NCBI GenBank assembly: GCA_021030915.1
Contig: JAGEMR010000084.1
Location: 62,001 to 126,000 of the forward strand
Length of the DNA: 64,000 nt
Direction of reading: 5' to 3'
Source of the DNA: Astrothelium macrocarpum
Taxonomy: Eukaryota; Ascomycota; Dothideomycetes; Trypetheliales; Trypetheliaceae
The stretch's first letter is position 1. Each line of letters begins with the position of its first letter. The position numbers were made by a program, and so were the translations under genes. The notes beneath the pieces were generated by a model. It made no database searches and was not told where the DNA came from. It saw nothing but the letters and a program-made list of their open reading frames with translations. Below are positions 1-10,731 of this stretch, in pieces.

Positions 1-1638
1 GCACCTGTCGTAAAGTCAGGACATGTATGCTTCCATGGCAAAGGAAACAAACCCATTTAACAAGCTGGAGCTGCGAAATGCATCGTGCTGGTCCAAGCGC
101 CAAGCGAAATTTATCATCCAGCGAAGATTTCATTGGTACTGAAGATGAAAGGATCTCGAGCAGACTTATAGGAGTTGGCTGAACGCCCGGTGGAATTGCA
201 AATAAGAAAGAATACTCGTTGCTCAAAGGCGTCAACGTCCAGCCCATACAAGAGGGCATTCTAAACACTAATTCTTTCGGTTGGTGAAGCAATTTCGCGA
301 GATTATCCACAAGTTCTCTCGTTCGAGAATCAATAGCGACTGGAATCGGTGCATCGCTGGAATAAGAACGGTATTCAACTAATGCTGGCTCTCCGTTCCA
401 CTCAATGACCCCATACTTGTCACCAAATTTCTTCGCATTTTCCACTGCAAGTATAAGTTTTGGGTCCTTGAGCTCTGTTGTAGCGTCGGTACTCTCAGCA
501 TGGTTTGTAGCTAGCCGAAGTCTTGCATCGATGTCAAATCCTAGATGTCTTGAATTGGAATCATTTTCAAGGCGTCGCAAGTGTTGCAGGTTTACGCCGA
601 CGGACATGGAGAGACACCAGAGTTTAATGTTGGCGAGGATTCTTCCGTTGAGCTCCACGAAGTTCCTGACAAGGGCTGTGATACGTTTCTTGTCGAGTAA
701 TGTCCATCGTAATCGTTTGGATATGCTGCATCACCAGGTCAGCATCAAAGCTAGCTAGGCGCTGATACCAAGTCTAGGGCAATCCCCAACTCAAAGCATA
801 CGGGGGCTCTGCAGTAAGCAGCAAACGCACCTCGATTGTGTAGACGTAGAATTTCCATCTGAGGTCACTGTTTTGGCGGTCCGCAAAGGGCGACTGAGGA
901 GCCGATGAGCCTCCTCGACGACGCTGCATAATTCTTCCAAGAATAGCTGGATTTCATTCTGGACCTCTTCGTCAAATTGTTCGAACAACGATCCACTATC
1001 GTACTCCTATAAAGGCACGCGAATGGCGAAAAAGCGCAACATTACAACCCTGAAACCCTCAGCAAAAGCAGGTTTAGACTCTCATTGAATCCCGTCAAAG
1101 TTTATCGAAACATCCGCTTATTCAAAAGAAGCAGAAATTCTGGATTGACTTTCGGATACGCTTGGACGGAATAGTTCAGGTATGTATGCATGCTGTCTGC
1201 TGAAGGTTTCCAAATTGCAATGCTCCACTTGTCTCGCCACTCGCGTAAAGAGGTCAGGTATTTATTTCAACATCCATTGTTGGTGATCATACTGACTGAA
1301 GAATGCTGAAATAGTAAGATTCGTAAGGCTCGGGTGCGATGAATCTCGTCTCTTATCTTAGTCTCCAGACTTTTTGACTCCTGTAAGATGTTAGTCAGGT
1401 TCCGAGGTCCACTATCAGGGGTCGCAGTAAGAAATGTCATAGCTCCCCAGCTGTAAAGTTTGCCATACACGCATTGCAGAGATCATGATATTCTCATTGC
1501 AACCAAATTGTCATCCGTCTGGTTACTTACACTGTCAAATGCTCTGTAAGTAGATAGAAGTTCGGCTGTCGCTACACCAAACGTCCACAGCTGGTCGAAC
1601 ACCGCGATGGTTAATCCTGCAATACTCAAAGGATCCAT
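1..1638 (-). CDS. HeLo-domain (HET-S/prion-inhibition type) protein with kinase-like C-terminal region, partial
   Basis: Starts at the complement of 1636-1638 and runs off the left edge. Exons read as 1638-1531, 1380-1297, 1006-831 and 725-1, all joining in phase. The N-terminus MDPLSIAGLTIAVFDQLWTF, the helix EIHRTRALRILLF, FEQFDEEVQNEIQLF, and then RLRWTLLDKKRITALVRNF with ANIKLWCLS, match the helical HeLo domain of fungal cell-death and prion proteins. The part near the edge (FRLALGPARCISQLQLVKW) resembles the kinase-like region that follows HeLo in many such proteins; the catalytic part would lie outside the window. HeLo domains act at membranes, and in HET-S the domain becomes pore-forming on activation. 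No stop or frame break is seen in the visible part. The third intron (1296-1007) is unusually long for this genome, so a small exon could be hidden there. It is divergent from the kinase/ankyrin locus. The family call is firm; a role in cell death is inferred. Confidence 0.8.
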
Positions 1639-2184
1639 TCGAGCAGATGTTGGCCTCCTGAGGATCTCGTAAAGGCCGACGTACTTGGACACAGCTATAG
1701 GAAACACTTCTACTCAGCGCCAAACGCAATGTCGGAACAGCCTCAAGGCAGCCTCAAGGCAGCCTCGCTTGCCGCTTTGAACCAGCCTTGCAGGAACAGC
1801 CTCTCCTTCGACAGAAATCAGCCTCGCGGGTGCCGGTCATTGATTGGCCCCAGCCTCAGTGGAAACGAGATTTCACACAGAGAACATGAGCGATCCCAAG
1901 TTCAATGTCTTGTCGTGTTGGCAGAGCGCCGCCGACTTCAAAAGGAAATGATTAGTGTCCATGTACCCAAATTATGGGATCCGAGATATCGAGCTTCGAA
2001 CTGGTTGAGGTACGGCTTTGAGCTCTACTTCACTTCATTTATGCGTGTACTAATGGATTCTGAGCTCTAGACGCAATCTTCTGCCTTAAGCTGGATCACT
2101 CGCCTCTCTCGAACTCGTCTGTCGAGCCTTGATTCGATTGGTTTAAGCAGCGCTTCGGGCCTACGTCTTCAAGGTCTCGATGAT

Positions 2185-3183
2185 GTGCTTAGGACAATAC
2201 AAAGGCTTGAGCTGCCCCGATACTCCGACAGAGATGTGGAACGCGCCGAGCTCGTGGGGCAGGGCGAAACATTTCTGGTTGAAAAGTGTATTGTGGCAAA
2301 GCGAGTGTTAGCGGTCAAAACCTTGAAATTGGGAGACGTGTCTAAGGATACTACAAAATTTCTACGGAGGCTTAACTCTGTATTACTGGAGCTACGTATA
2401 ATGCACCATAGACCCCTTCGTGCCCATCCGAACATTCTCGAACTCGTTGCATATGGTTGGAGTGACCAGCAAAGCCGTATCCTCCCGTACATCTTGACGG
2501 AATACAGCCCCCTTGGAACTTTTCGCGATTACTTGCAGTCAAGACCCCTTACGCTACGCGCCAAAGAAATCTTGCTTGGAGATGTAGCACTGGGAACTGC
2601 TGCTCTTCATCTTGCTTGCATTGTACATGGCGATTTAAAACTCGAGAATGTCCTCATTTTCCCCTCGTGGGATCGGCCTTCTGAAAGGGTGGCGAAGATA
2701 GCTGACTTTGGTCATTCACTTTTGCTGTTAGGGACCGACAAAGAGCATCGACCACCAAGATATGATGGCACGCCACTGTCTGTATTATTGGTTCTATCTT
2801 TCCTCGATGATCTCCTACTGATCAGGCACTTTAGCTACAATGCACCTGAAACCTTTACACAACACTCGAATCAATTAACACGTAGTCAGCTTTACGCATG
2901 CGATGTCTGGGCGTTTGGTTTGCTTGCTTGGGAGACCCTATTAGATGGGGATCGCTATATAAAACATGTGACAAGAAAGGGAGCTGTTGAGGCTTCTGGT
3001 ATGCCGCTTGAGAGCAACGAATTTACTGCGCTATTGCAGCTGGCCAAGAACGCTGTTCCACGTACTCCAGGCAGCCTCCAAGGAGCTCTCCTCCGAGGAC
3101 TTTTCAATCTTACTCTCAAGGTCGATCCTGAATCTCGAACCACAGACTTAGCGGCGTTGCCTGTTGTCTCTCAATGGCAGTAG
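2185..3183 (+). CDS. Protein kinase-like domain, 5' part of a kinase-ankyrin locus
   Basis: A protein-kinase fold is readable in order: the glycine-loop-like GQGETFLVEK, the lysine of VLAVKTL, a catalytic loop HGDLKLENVLI (HGD instead of HRD, so a non-RD type), the DFG in IADFGHSL, and an APE-like APETFTQ. An in-frame 57-nt intron (GTCTGT at 2778 to TTTAG at 2834) probably interrupts GTPL/YNAPE. The frame stays open upstream to a TAG at 2068-2070. Beyond that stop the same frame (1930-2067) still reads like protein (KLWDPRYRASNWLRYGFELY), so the true start is probably near 1887. At 3181-3183 the frame ends in TAG, yet a frame shifted by one base carries on to 3304 and joins the ankyrin part across an intron at 3305-3355. 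The locus therefore looks like one kinase-ankyrin gene with lesions. The kinase call is good; gene integrity is doubtful. Confidence 0.65.
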   Translation: MLRTIQRLELPRYSDRDVERAELVGQGETFLVEKCIVAKRVLAVKTLKLGDVSKDTTKFLRRLNSVLLELRIMHHRPLRAHPNILELVAYGWSDQQSRILPYILTEYSPLGTFRDYLQSRPLTLRAKEILLGDVALGTAALHLACIVHGDLKLENVLIFPSWDRPSERVAKIADFGHSLLLLGTDKEHRPPRYDGTPLSVLLVLSFLDDLLLIRHFSYNAPETFTQHSNQLTRSQLYACDVWAFGLLAWETLLDGDRYIKHVTRKGAVEASGMPLESNEFTALLQLAKNAVPRTPGSLQGALLRGLFNLTLKVDPESRTTDLAALPVVSQWQ

Positions 3184-3355
3184 GGCACCTACCGCTCCAT
3201 TAGTCCACGAAATAGGTGTGCTGACGGTTGAAAGTCACGGTAGTTCAGCAAAGCTAGAGGCAGACCTTGCTTTGCACTCCGGGACGTCTGATTGGTCTTT
3301 CGAGGTATGTTGCCTGTAGCTCTTCTGAAACCTCTGTCATAACGTCCGATTGTAG

Positions 3356-6235
3356 ATGTTTCGTCCTGACAGTGGGTACGAGATCTTGTGGAAAATTCAG
3401 GAGCAAATATTTCATGACTTTGAAAGATGCCATAACGCGCCAAATATAAAGACCGAGCAAGCGGCGGAATCAGCCTGGGAGCTGGCTCTCTACCGTTTTC
3501 TCGAATTTGGTACTTCGCAGAATTTACAATTAGCCTCTGACTTCGCGAGAAAGGCCCAAAGTTACAGTCAGCCAACAAGCGAATTCACCACTGTGCTCAT
3601 CTCTGAAAGTCTTTCTGAGGATATCTGTAATTTACAATGGTATAACTCTCTTGTCATCTCGGCCTTCTGCTGCACCCCATCACTGGCTAGGGGATTATCA
3701 CTCGACTTCAATCATAGTAATGACCAAACAAAGCAAACTCATTTCCAAGATTATACGAGTTTCTCTTTGTGGCTGTCTTCGAATTTGGAAGAGCTGGATC
3801 TTTCTTCCGCGTCAGTCTCGATCGATGGGCTCAACAAGCCTTTGGATGTTGGTGACGTGCCTGTTCTTTTCAGAGACTTGCAGCTTTTGAAGGCTCTTGG
3901 CACCAATCCGACTAGCGTTGGTCGACATAATTTAGATACAGCTGGTTTTGTTCATAACTCAAACCAGACACCCCTAGTTCATGCCATGCGAACTGGACTG
4001 GTTGCAGCTGTTTCGGAACTCTTGACGCAAGGCGAAGACCCACGAGCGCGATGCATTGATGGAACTAACGCCTTTCATTGGCTATTCTTGCTTGGTGACT
4101 CCATCCAGACCTTCGCTCACGAGCACCTAAGTCTATACCATGATGATGCGGCCATACGTGTCCCCTCTCACACTGTCAGCGTTTTACACAAGCAGTGGCC
4201 TTTGCAACTAATCGGAACGCCAATAGCATACGCAATAGCGGCGGGTTCCAAAGATGCTGTCCTTGCGCTTCTCGAGCTTGGAGTGTCACCCATTGCCCTA
4301 GTCTATCATTTGGGTCAGTTCGAAGCAAACGATCCTCGCTCGCATTGGAACTCGCTTCATCCTGCTATAAAATATCATATGGCCGATATTCTGGAGTTAC
4401 TTTTAAAAAAATTACCATCAGGCTTTCCGATGTCCCCAGAGCCATATGCGTGTGCTCTCAGCTTTTCGTCTCCTGTTGAAAGGCACGCTATACACGGGAA
4501 AGATCAACAGAGGAATTTGTTGAAGACAATCACACAGATCAGGGACACCAGAGGTGCCCTTACGCAAGCCATTGGCCTCGGATCTGGCCAGCAGCTGCGA
4601 CATGTGACGCCTAGCGGCAAGACTCCTCTTTTGCAAGCCATCGATTTCAACGATACTGCCGTCGTATCTGCTCTCGTTGATATTGACCCTGTTCTTGCTG
4701 GGGAAGCATTACAAGATCCTAAGGATAAACGAATATATTCCTTTCCTGTTCATTTTGCCGCTCAACTCGCTTGTCGCAGAAATATCCCTTCATCGGTTGA
4801 CAACTTAAGACTTCTCAATGATCGCAGCAAAAGCGGCTTACTTGCAATTGATTCTCACCGTCGTACACCACTTCACCTTGCTGTCATAGGCCCATACGAC
4901 TGCGCTTCGCAATACATACTTCAGGAGGCCCCTCAGTTACTGGATCGCCGAGATTCAGAAGGTAAAACAGCACTATTTTGCAGCCGCTCAACACTTAACA
5001 GCGAATATCTCCTCTTAAAGGGCGCTAATATTCAGGCTATCGATAACGAAGGTCGGTCTGCTTTGCATTGGGCCTGTCTTCACGAAGCTCTTGACATGGT
5101 TCAATTACTATTGAGAAATCAAGCCGACGTAAACTGCAGATCTTTATTATGGGGAACCCCTCTCCATTGTGCTGTTCTGAGAAAAAATCGTGAGATCACC
5201 ATGGCTCTGCTCCAAAGCGGCGCGGCTGTCAATATCCGCGATAATGCTGGCAATACACCTTTCAACATGGCAGTGCGGGGCTCTCGAAAAGATATTGTTT
5301 GTTTATTGCTGGATTACAATGCCGATGCCACGGTAGGAAACTTTGTTGGCCTGACACCAATTTGCGCCGCTATCGAGTCTGGTGACTTCGCTGTTGCTCA
5401 GGCCATCGCGCCATCCATTAGGGTAGACAGTATTGTCAAACCTTCAGAGCGTGAAACGCCCTTGCATCTGTGCGCCCGATCTGGCGATGCAGGGACGATG
5501 GCACTATTCCTGAGCGAATCAGCGACTTCCATTGATATCGAACAAAATATACATGGTCATAGTCCGTTCCTTCTCAGTGCAATGCATGCACAAATCAGGA
5601 CTGGCATCCTCTTGTTTAATGCTGGACTTGTGGATTTGCGCGAAAAAGATCTTTCAAGCAACACAGCCTTCCATCTAGTCCTTCTAGGGCCCCCGGACAA
5701 CATGAAGTCATCCGAGAGGCAACGGCTGGAGTTTTGCAAGCTTCTTATTGATCTTGGCGCACCAATGGATGAAGAGAATCGTGCGGGTGAAATGCCGTGG
5801 GATATTGCTTTACGCAAATTTCGAAATGCAGATACATCAGACAACGGGGCCGCAAGTACCGTATTTCTAGCCTTTCTGCTGGAGTGCAGAAATCCCCGAG
5901 CGTGCCGCATTCCGCGAGAGAACGTCCACTCAGATGGCATCAAATCAGATGACATCATGTACCTACTCGACCGAGCTTTCGTGCTTGAAGATGGGTCACT
6001 CTGTGTAGCTTTAGTTCGAAGCCAAGCAGTCTCTACAATCGATCTCGAGTTCATGATTGAGCGTCACAAGTGTGGCGAGGGAGAGAATGGCCTTTTCATC
6101 GAACTTTTTGCCGATGCCATATTTCAATGTGCGCTGCACAGCAGTGTGGCTAGGTCACAAACGTTGTCGTGGTATTTGACAATGGATGTAGCCAAATTTC
6201 GCGCTGAAAAGGAAAGGGCTGAAAGGCTTGGTTAA
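3356..6235 (+). CDS. Ankyrin-repeat protein, 3' part of the kinase-ankyrin locus
   Basis: An uninterrupted 959-codon frame. From about residue 200 to 860 it carries many ankyrin units, recognisable by TPLxxA and LLxxGAxxN patterns (for example TPLVHAMRTGLVAAVSELL, GRSALHWACLHEALDMVQLL, TPLHCAVLRKNREITMALL and TPFNMAVRGSRKDIVCLLL). The first residues, MFRPDSGYEILWKIQEQIF, lie right after a typical 3' splice site at 3355, so this ATG is probably an internal codon. The preceding exon would be 3184-3304 in the frame ending DWSFE. Ankyrin arrays bind protein partners; in fungi, kinase-ankyrin fusions are common accessory genes of unknown ligand. The C-terminal 100 residues have no recognised domain. 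Confidence is high for the ankyrin fold and moderate for its being the second half of the upstream kinase gene. Confidence 0.8.
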   Translation: MFRPDSGYEILWKIQEQIFHDFERCHNAPNIKTEQAAESAWELALYRFLEFGTSQNLQLASDFARKAQSYSQPTSEFTTVLISESLSEDICNLQWYNSLVISAFCCTPSLARGLSLDFNHSNDQTKQTHFQDYTSFSLWLSSNLEELDLSSASVSIDGLNKPLDVGDVPVLFRDLQLLKALGTNPTSVGRHNLDTAGFVHNSNQTPLVHAMRTGLVAAVSELLTQGEDPRARCIDGTNAFHWLFLLGDSIQTFAHEHLSLYHDDAAIRVPSHTVSVLHKQWPLQLIGTPIAYAIAAGSKDAVLALLELGVSPIALVYHLGQFEANDPRSHWNSLHPAIKYHMADILELLLKKLPSGFPMSPEPYACALSFSSPVERHAIHGKDQQRNLLKTITQIRDTRGALTQAIGLGSGQQLRHVTPSGKTPLLQAIDFNDTAVVSALVDIDPVLAGEALQDPKDKRIYSFPVHFAAQLACRRNIPSSVDNLRLLNDRSKSGLLAIDSHRRTPLHLAVIGPYDCASQYILQEAPQLLDRRDSEGKTALFCSRSTLNSEYLLLKGANIQAIDNEGRSALHWACLHEALDMVQLLLRNQADVNCRSLLWGTPLHCAVLRKNREITMALLQSGAAVNIRDNAGNTPFNMAVRGSRKDIVCLLLDYNADATVGNFVGLTPICAAIESGDFAVAQAIAPSIRVDSIVKPSERETPLHLCARSGDAGTMALFLSESATSIDIEQNIHGHSPFLLSAMHAQIRTGILLFNAGLVDLREKDLSSNTAFHLVLLGPPDNMKSSERQRLEFCKLLIDLGAPMDEENRAGEMPWDIALRKFRNADTSDNGAASTVFLAFLLECRNPRACRIPRENVHSDGIKSDDIMYLLDRAFVLEDGSLCVALVRSQAVSTIDLEFMIERHKCGEGENGLFIELFADAIFQCALHSSVARSQTLSWYLTMDVAKFRAEKERAERLG

Positions 6236-9200
6236 TTTAGAAAGCTAGGTTATGGAGATGATAAGCTTAGATCCTAAGCTAGCGACTAGCGTAATTAGCT
6301 AACATCTACCAAAATCGAGACTCTCGATTCTAGTTCCATAACACGCGCGCTATCGGCTGATTTTAACTTGCCACCCCCAAACGTAAAAGCTATCTGTTAG
6401 GGGACTAGGAATCGTCACTTCCCATTTTGAGGTTATTATCTCAGGAATTAGCTCTACAGGATGCACATATCTTTCAACGAGCTTTCTAGCTAATAAGGTG
6501 ATTCATAAGTGTTCTATCTGGTCCACAAGGCTTTTTCAAACTCAATATTGGCACTATACCCGGTAACTTTTTCTAGCTAATAAAATCAAGCCTTTTGATC
6601 ACTTTCTTAATACTATCCTTTAACCCCTCTGAAACCATCACTACCTCCCTCGTTTAGGCTCCCAAAGCCATCCTCAAAAGTGAAAGATTTGCTTTGGCAT
6701 GAAGCTGAAGAAAAGTAACAAGACTGACGCTATACTTTGACTCCCGAATTCGATCCTTTGAAATGGCCATCGGAACCATGGCCAAACACGATACTTCTAC
6801 TTGTCTGATATACCCCTGAGTGGCCGACTATATACTACTTCCACACACCCAGATCCTGCCGCATTCTTATCTTCAAGTCGAGTTATTCAAAACCTTTATC
6901 TGAGTTGCTTCGATCTAGAAGTCTTCTACGAACTGGATCGGCATCCATTTAATGCCACCTAAGTTCGATTTCTAGGAATCCCATCACTTTCAAGAGAAGG
7001 GATGCTTCATGTGCCATTCTCAGGATGAAGTGTTCTGATATGTCGCACATGGATACTATACTTTAGGAACGACTTGTCGACGCTGTGATGAGGTTGCATC
7101 CTATAGACAGCATGTCCTCATTTCATAGGCCTCAGATACAGTCAGACGTAATTAAAAAAATATCGATAGTAAGAGACCATCCAGAACTATAAAGCTCCGG
7201 TTCTGTACCCGCAATATCAGCTAATGGTAGGGCTGGTGGGGATCCCAGGCTACATCAAGGCTAGCTCAGATGCACCAAAGGATCATTCATGATGGTCATT
7301 CATCGCTTAGGTCTGAATTTTGAAATGGAAATAGGTTGAGTCGCCTAACGAGTGTGGATAAGCTTAAATGTCGTATATACTAAAGAGCGAAAAACTTTTG
7401 TGAGTCATACTTAAAACCTTCATCAACATACTCAAGCCTATATGCAACTTCATCATTGTAGAGCATACAAATTAAATTGATCAATTACGAGAGCGATTCC
7501 CTACGAATGGTACAAAGCATATAGAAAATGTTCAGCTTGCAGCCTAGATCTAGATTATACCATTCCACTACAAGTAGCGTCGGATGGATAAATAAGTTCA
7601 TTTGATCCGCTGATACAATGGTTGGACTAGAATTCATCAGGTTTCTTATCGCGCGACAATGGGAGAAGCGCAAAATCCGAGGGCTCGGTCACTCTGTGTA
7701 GACAGGAGATATTTTGTTAACTGTACTTTAATTCAGTCTCTTGCAAGATCCGGTTTCTATTACCGTGCTTTTCTCTAAAGATCTATGCATATGCGAAGTA
7801 CTCTAGTCTTCGACTGAGCTGTGTGCGGAATAACGATCTGAAATTGCGTTGTTGACAGTGAGAGACGCCGTCTCGCCAGGATGTACCTACAACTCTTATT
7901 CATCTATCAACCGGGGTTTCGAAGGGGCTTCGCTTCAAATGAAACGGGTTCCCTTATCATTTTCGAAACTTTTGCCTTTTTGCAGGATCGTCGAGAGCGA
8001 CAAAGTCGAAGCTTCGGAGGACTCTTATAATTCGAAGATGTATTTCACGCATAAAAAACAGTACGAGTGCTCAACTCCTATCCCTTGGTGATAGATTCGA
8101 TTCTAACGCCGTAATGTGACCCCTAAAAAGAAAAAGGCCGGGCTAGTGAATTAGGCATGGCGCATTTCCACCAAATTTTTGCATGGACTGGTGAGACCGG
8201 CTCATTAGCAATGCGCACCATGCACCTGCAGCGTTCGGTTTCACCCCAAAGTACACTAACGCACGAATAGCAATCACAAACCTGTGGCTACTGATTGTAT
8301 GTTTGTTTCGATGTACAGGGTTCTATCCCAACTTAACTCGAGATGGCATGATGGCACGATATTTGACATGAAAAATTTCGCAATTGATAAATATCGTATA
8401 ACGCTATGTTCTAATCTAAAATGATCATTTTCTAGATTGATGCCTTTCAGCCTTGCGTGATACTAGAATACTCAGCTAAGACCAATACGATTTTAGACCT
8501 GTGTGGACCCATCAAGCAACTTTGCCGGGATGTTGCTTCGGTTAGTTCTCCCTTCGCTTACGACTGATTGCCTTTCCACCTACAAGAGGCGAAAATAATT
8601 CTTGAAGGGTTCAAACCATGCACGCTATTCACTATTACATTGATCTCACCTGATTGCAAGGATTGAGTCTAAACGCTAACACGTTTTCAATCATTCTCAC
8701 TTCGGCCTTCATAGAAGCCGAACCGCGAAGCTTCTTATCTGCTAAGCGTGCAACAGCAAGGTCCCGAAGACGTAGTCGAGATCTTTTCTTGTTGAATTCG
8801 AGGAGAAGACAGGAGAAGACAAAAGACAAGTGATTTGATGGATCTTGCCATCTACTAAGCAGGTATATGCGACGACAAATATATGAGGCTCCTTCTGCAA
8901 AATTCTGCAGAGCGCCTGTCGGCTATCATGGGGACTCAGCCGCAATCTTGCAAAGCTGCAGGCGATTCACCATTGGGCTATTTGGACGAGCTGAGACTGA
9001 GTGGTCATTGCTGTGGAAGGAAGGTCCATTTCCGAAAAGGACCGTTTCTCGCAAAACATTCTTGTACGAGCAACAGTAGTGGAGATGTTGGTCTCAAAAG
9101 GTGCGAGTACGGTGTCGAATCCAGTGTGCAAGGCAACTTCATGGCCGTATGTGCACTGCTTGTCTTTTGGCCGTTTCTTTCTGGGCTCTCAAGTAATGAG

Positions 9201-9307
9201 TAGGCCTCCCACAGTCAAAAAGACTTCAACACAATTCGTTCTGTTCACTGTGTACACAATCTCAAACACTGTTCTACCAAAGTACGAGTTGTGCTGAACC
9301 TAATATA
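6236..9307. other. Gene-poor, decayed stretch
   Basis: No convincing intact gene on either strand; only short frames without domain signatures or consistent splice sites. Between about 6620 and 7130 on the + strand, stretches read like degraded protein in different frames, interrupted by stops. One of them has a CxxC...CxxC-like pattern (CFMCHS, then CRRCDE), which hints at an old pseudogene. The rest is mildly AT-rich and unremarkable. Confidence 0.5.
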
Positions 9308-10338
9308 ATGTTTTTCATTGTTCCTTTTCTCAGTCTCATATCCTTCGTCCTTGCTACAACCATCGAGACCTTCAGCGACCAGAATTGTCAGGATAACATA
9401 CAGAGTTTGACCAGCAAAAACGGCTACGTCTCCAATGGCTATCCGAATGGCACTTGTACGCGGCTTGACGAAGCCGGCCAGTTCTCTAGTTTCCAGGTTG
9501 TAGAAATTGATGCTGGGTGCGCTGGTGAGTTCTACTTTGCTTTTCCATCGTCGGTACCTTAGTGACTGATTAATCAGCGACAATATACGGGAAAGATACT
9601 GAACCCAATGACATTTGTTCAGCGAAAGTTGTTCAAATTGCTCAGCTCCCTCCCGCTTGTTACAATGCTTCGTGGGTATACTTTAGCATTGATGAATGTG
9701 ACCCGCCCAGCTCCTCGTCGACCTCTCCTTTACTAACGGCCACTACCTCGTCCTTATCGAAGACTACTGCATCATCCTCATCCAAGGCTGCTACCTCTTC
9801 CTCACTCGGGCTGATCACCTCTTCCTCATCCACGATAGTTGCGTCTTCCTTACTCGCGACTGCTTCATCTTCTGCAACCAATGCTGCTATATCTCCTTTG
9901 TTCACCGCCACTAACCATTTCTGGTCATCGACTGCGGGCATTGGTGCTCATTCTACACAGCCGACAGATTCAAACCATAGAACTGAAGCCATAGTTGGCG
10001 GTGTTGTTGGCGGCGTCTCTGGTATTCTTATCTTTATTGCTCTCTTCATCCTCGGATACTATACCGGACATCGCCTTAAAGGTCAGACTCCAGTAACCCA
10101 AAACACGACGCAAGCCGTCTGGGTGCCTACTATGGTTCCCGAAGTCAAAATTCATGAGTTTGACACAGAGTGTGCCAAAGTCGAGCTTGACGGGCTTCAC
10201 GGACGGTCGGAAGCGGAAAACGTGTCTACACTCATTTCTGAATTGGCCAGTGGTCAAGATAACCAGATTTCTGAACTATCTGGGGCTCAGAATAACAAGA
10301 TTGGAGATGAAGACGAAGGCTTCTATCGAGCTGGATAG
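9308..10338 (+). CDS. Secreted/type I single-pass membrane protein with Ser/Thr-rich stalk
   Basis: Two exons, 9308-9524 and 9578-10338 (intron GTGAGT...ATCAG), join in phase to give 325 residues. There is an N-terminal signal peptide (FFIVPFLSLISFVLA) and a roughly 110-residue ectodomain with six or more cysteines (QNCQDN, GTCTRL, DAGCAA, NDICS, PPACYN, DECDPP). A Ser/Thr/Ala-rich stalk of about 90 residues follows, then one strong transmembrane helix (IVGGVVGGVSGILIFIALF) and a roughly 85-residue acidic cytoplasmic tail. The layout resembles fungal wall-stress sensors (Mid2/WSC-like), but the ectodomain is not a recognisable WSC domain, so no function is assigned. It sits alone between decayed sequence and a transposon, and may be lineage-specific. 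Confidence 0.78.
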
Positions 10339-10636
10339 AAGAGTGCCCGCCATTTGGCAAGCGCTCTCATAGCTGTCGCTGGTGAATGTGAGCCGGAAGC
10401 AAGTATTTAAAGCAACCCAACAATAATGTACTATGTAATTTAATTAGATCGAAGCAACGAAGCGGGTCTGAGTTGGGAGTAGAGCAAATGAAGAGTGGCC
10501 GAGACAAATTTAAGCTGAAGCTTTGGAAAGCCCGTGTAACTCTAGAGTAGATGTAATATAATATGTAAACAATGATGTGTTTGTTAGCTCCTATTTGTCT
10601 ACCATAGATCTATTAAGGTATTGACGAGTCGATGTA

Positions 10637-10700
10637 ACTCAGCGTAGGGGGTTCTGACACACCCCCTGTTTTGACACACCTCCACCATTTCGTCTCATCT
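10637..10700 (+). repeat. Left terminal inverted repeat of the pogo/Fot1-type element
   Basis: 64 bp that are the exact reverse complement of 12360-12423. It contains two copies of TGACACACC separated by a few bases, which look like paired transposase-binding sites. Sequence similarity stops abruptly after the shared CTCATCT. Confidence 0.93.
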
Positions 10701-10731
10701 ATTATTTCATCAATTTTCTCAACAACTACAG

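Noticed and set aside
5557..6054. 165-codon minus-strand frame
   Set aside because: Entirely antisense to the ankyrin gene, whose sense frame is clearly real.
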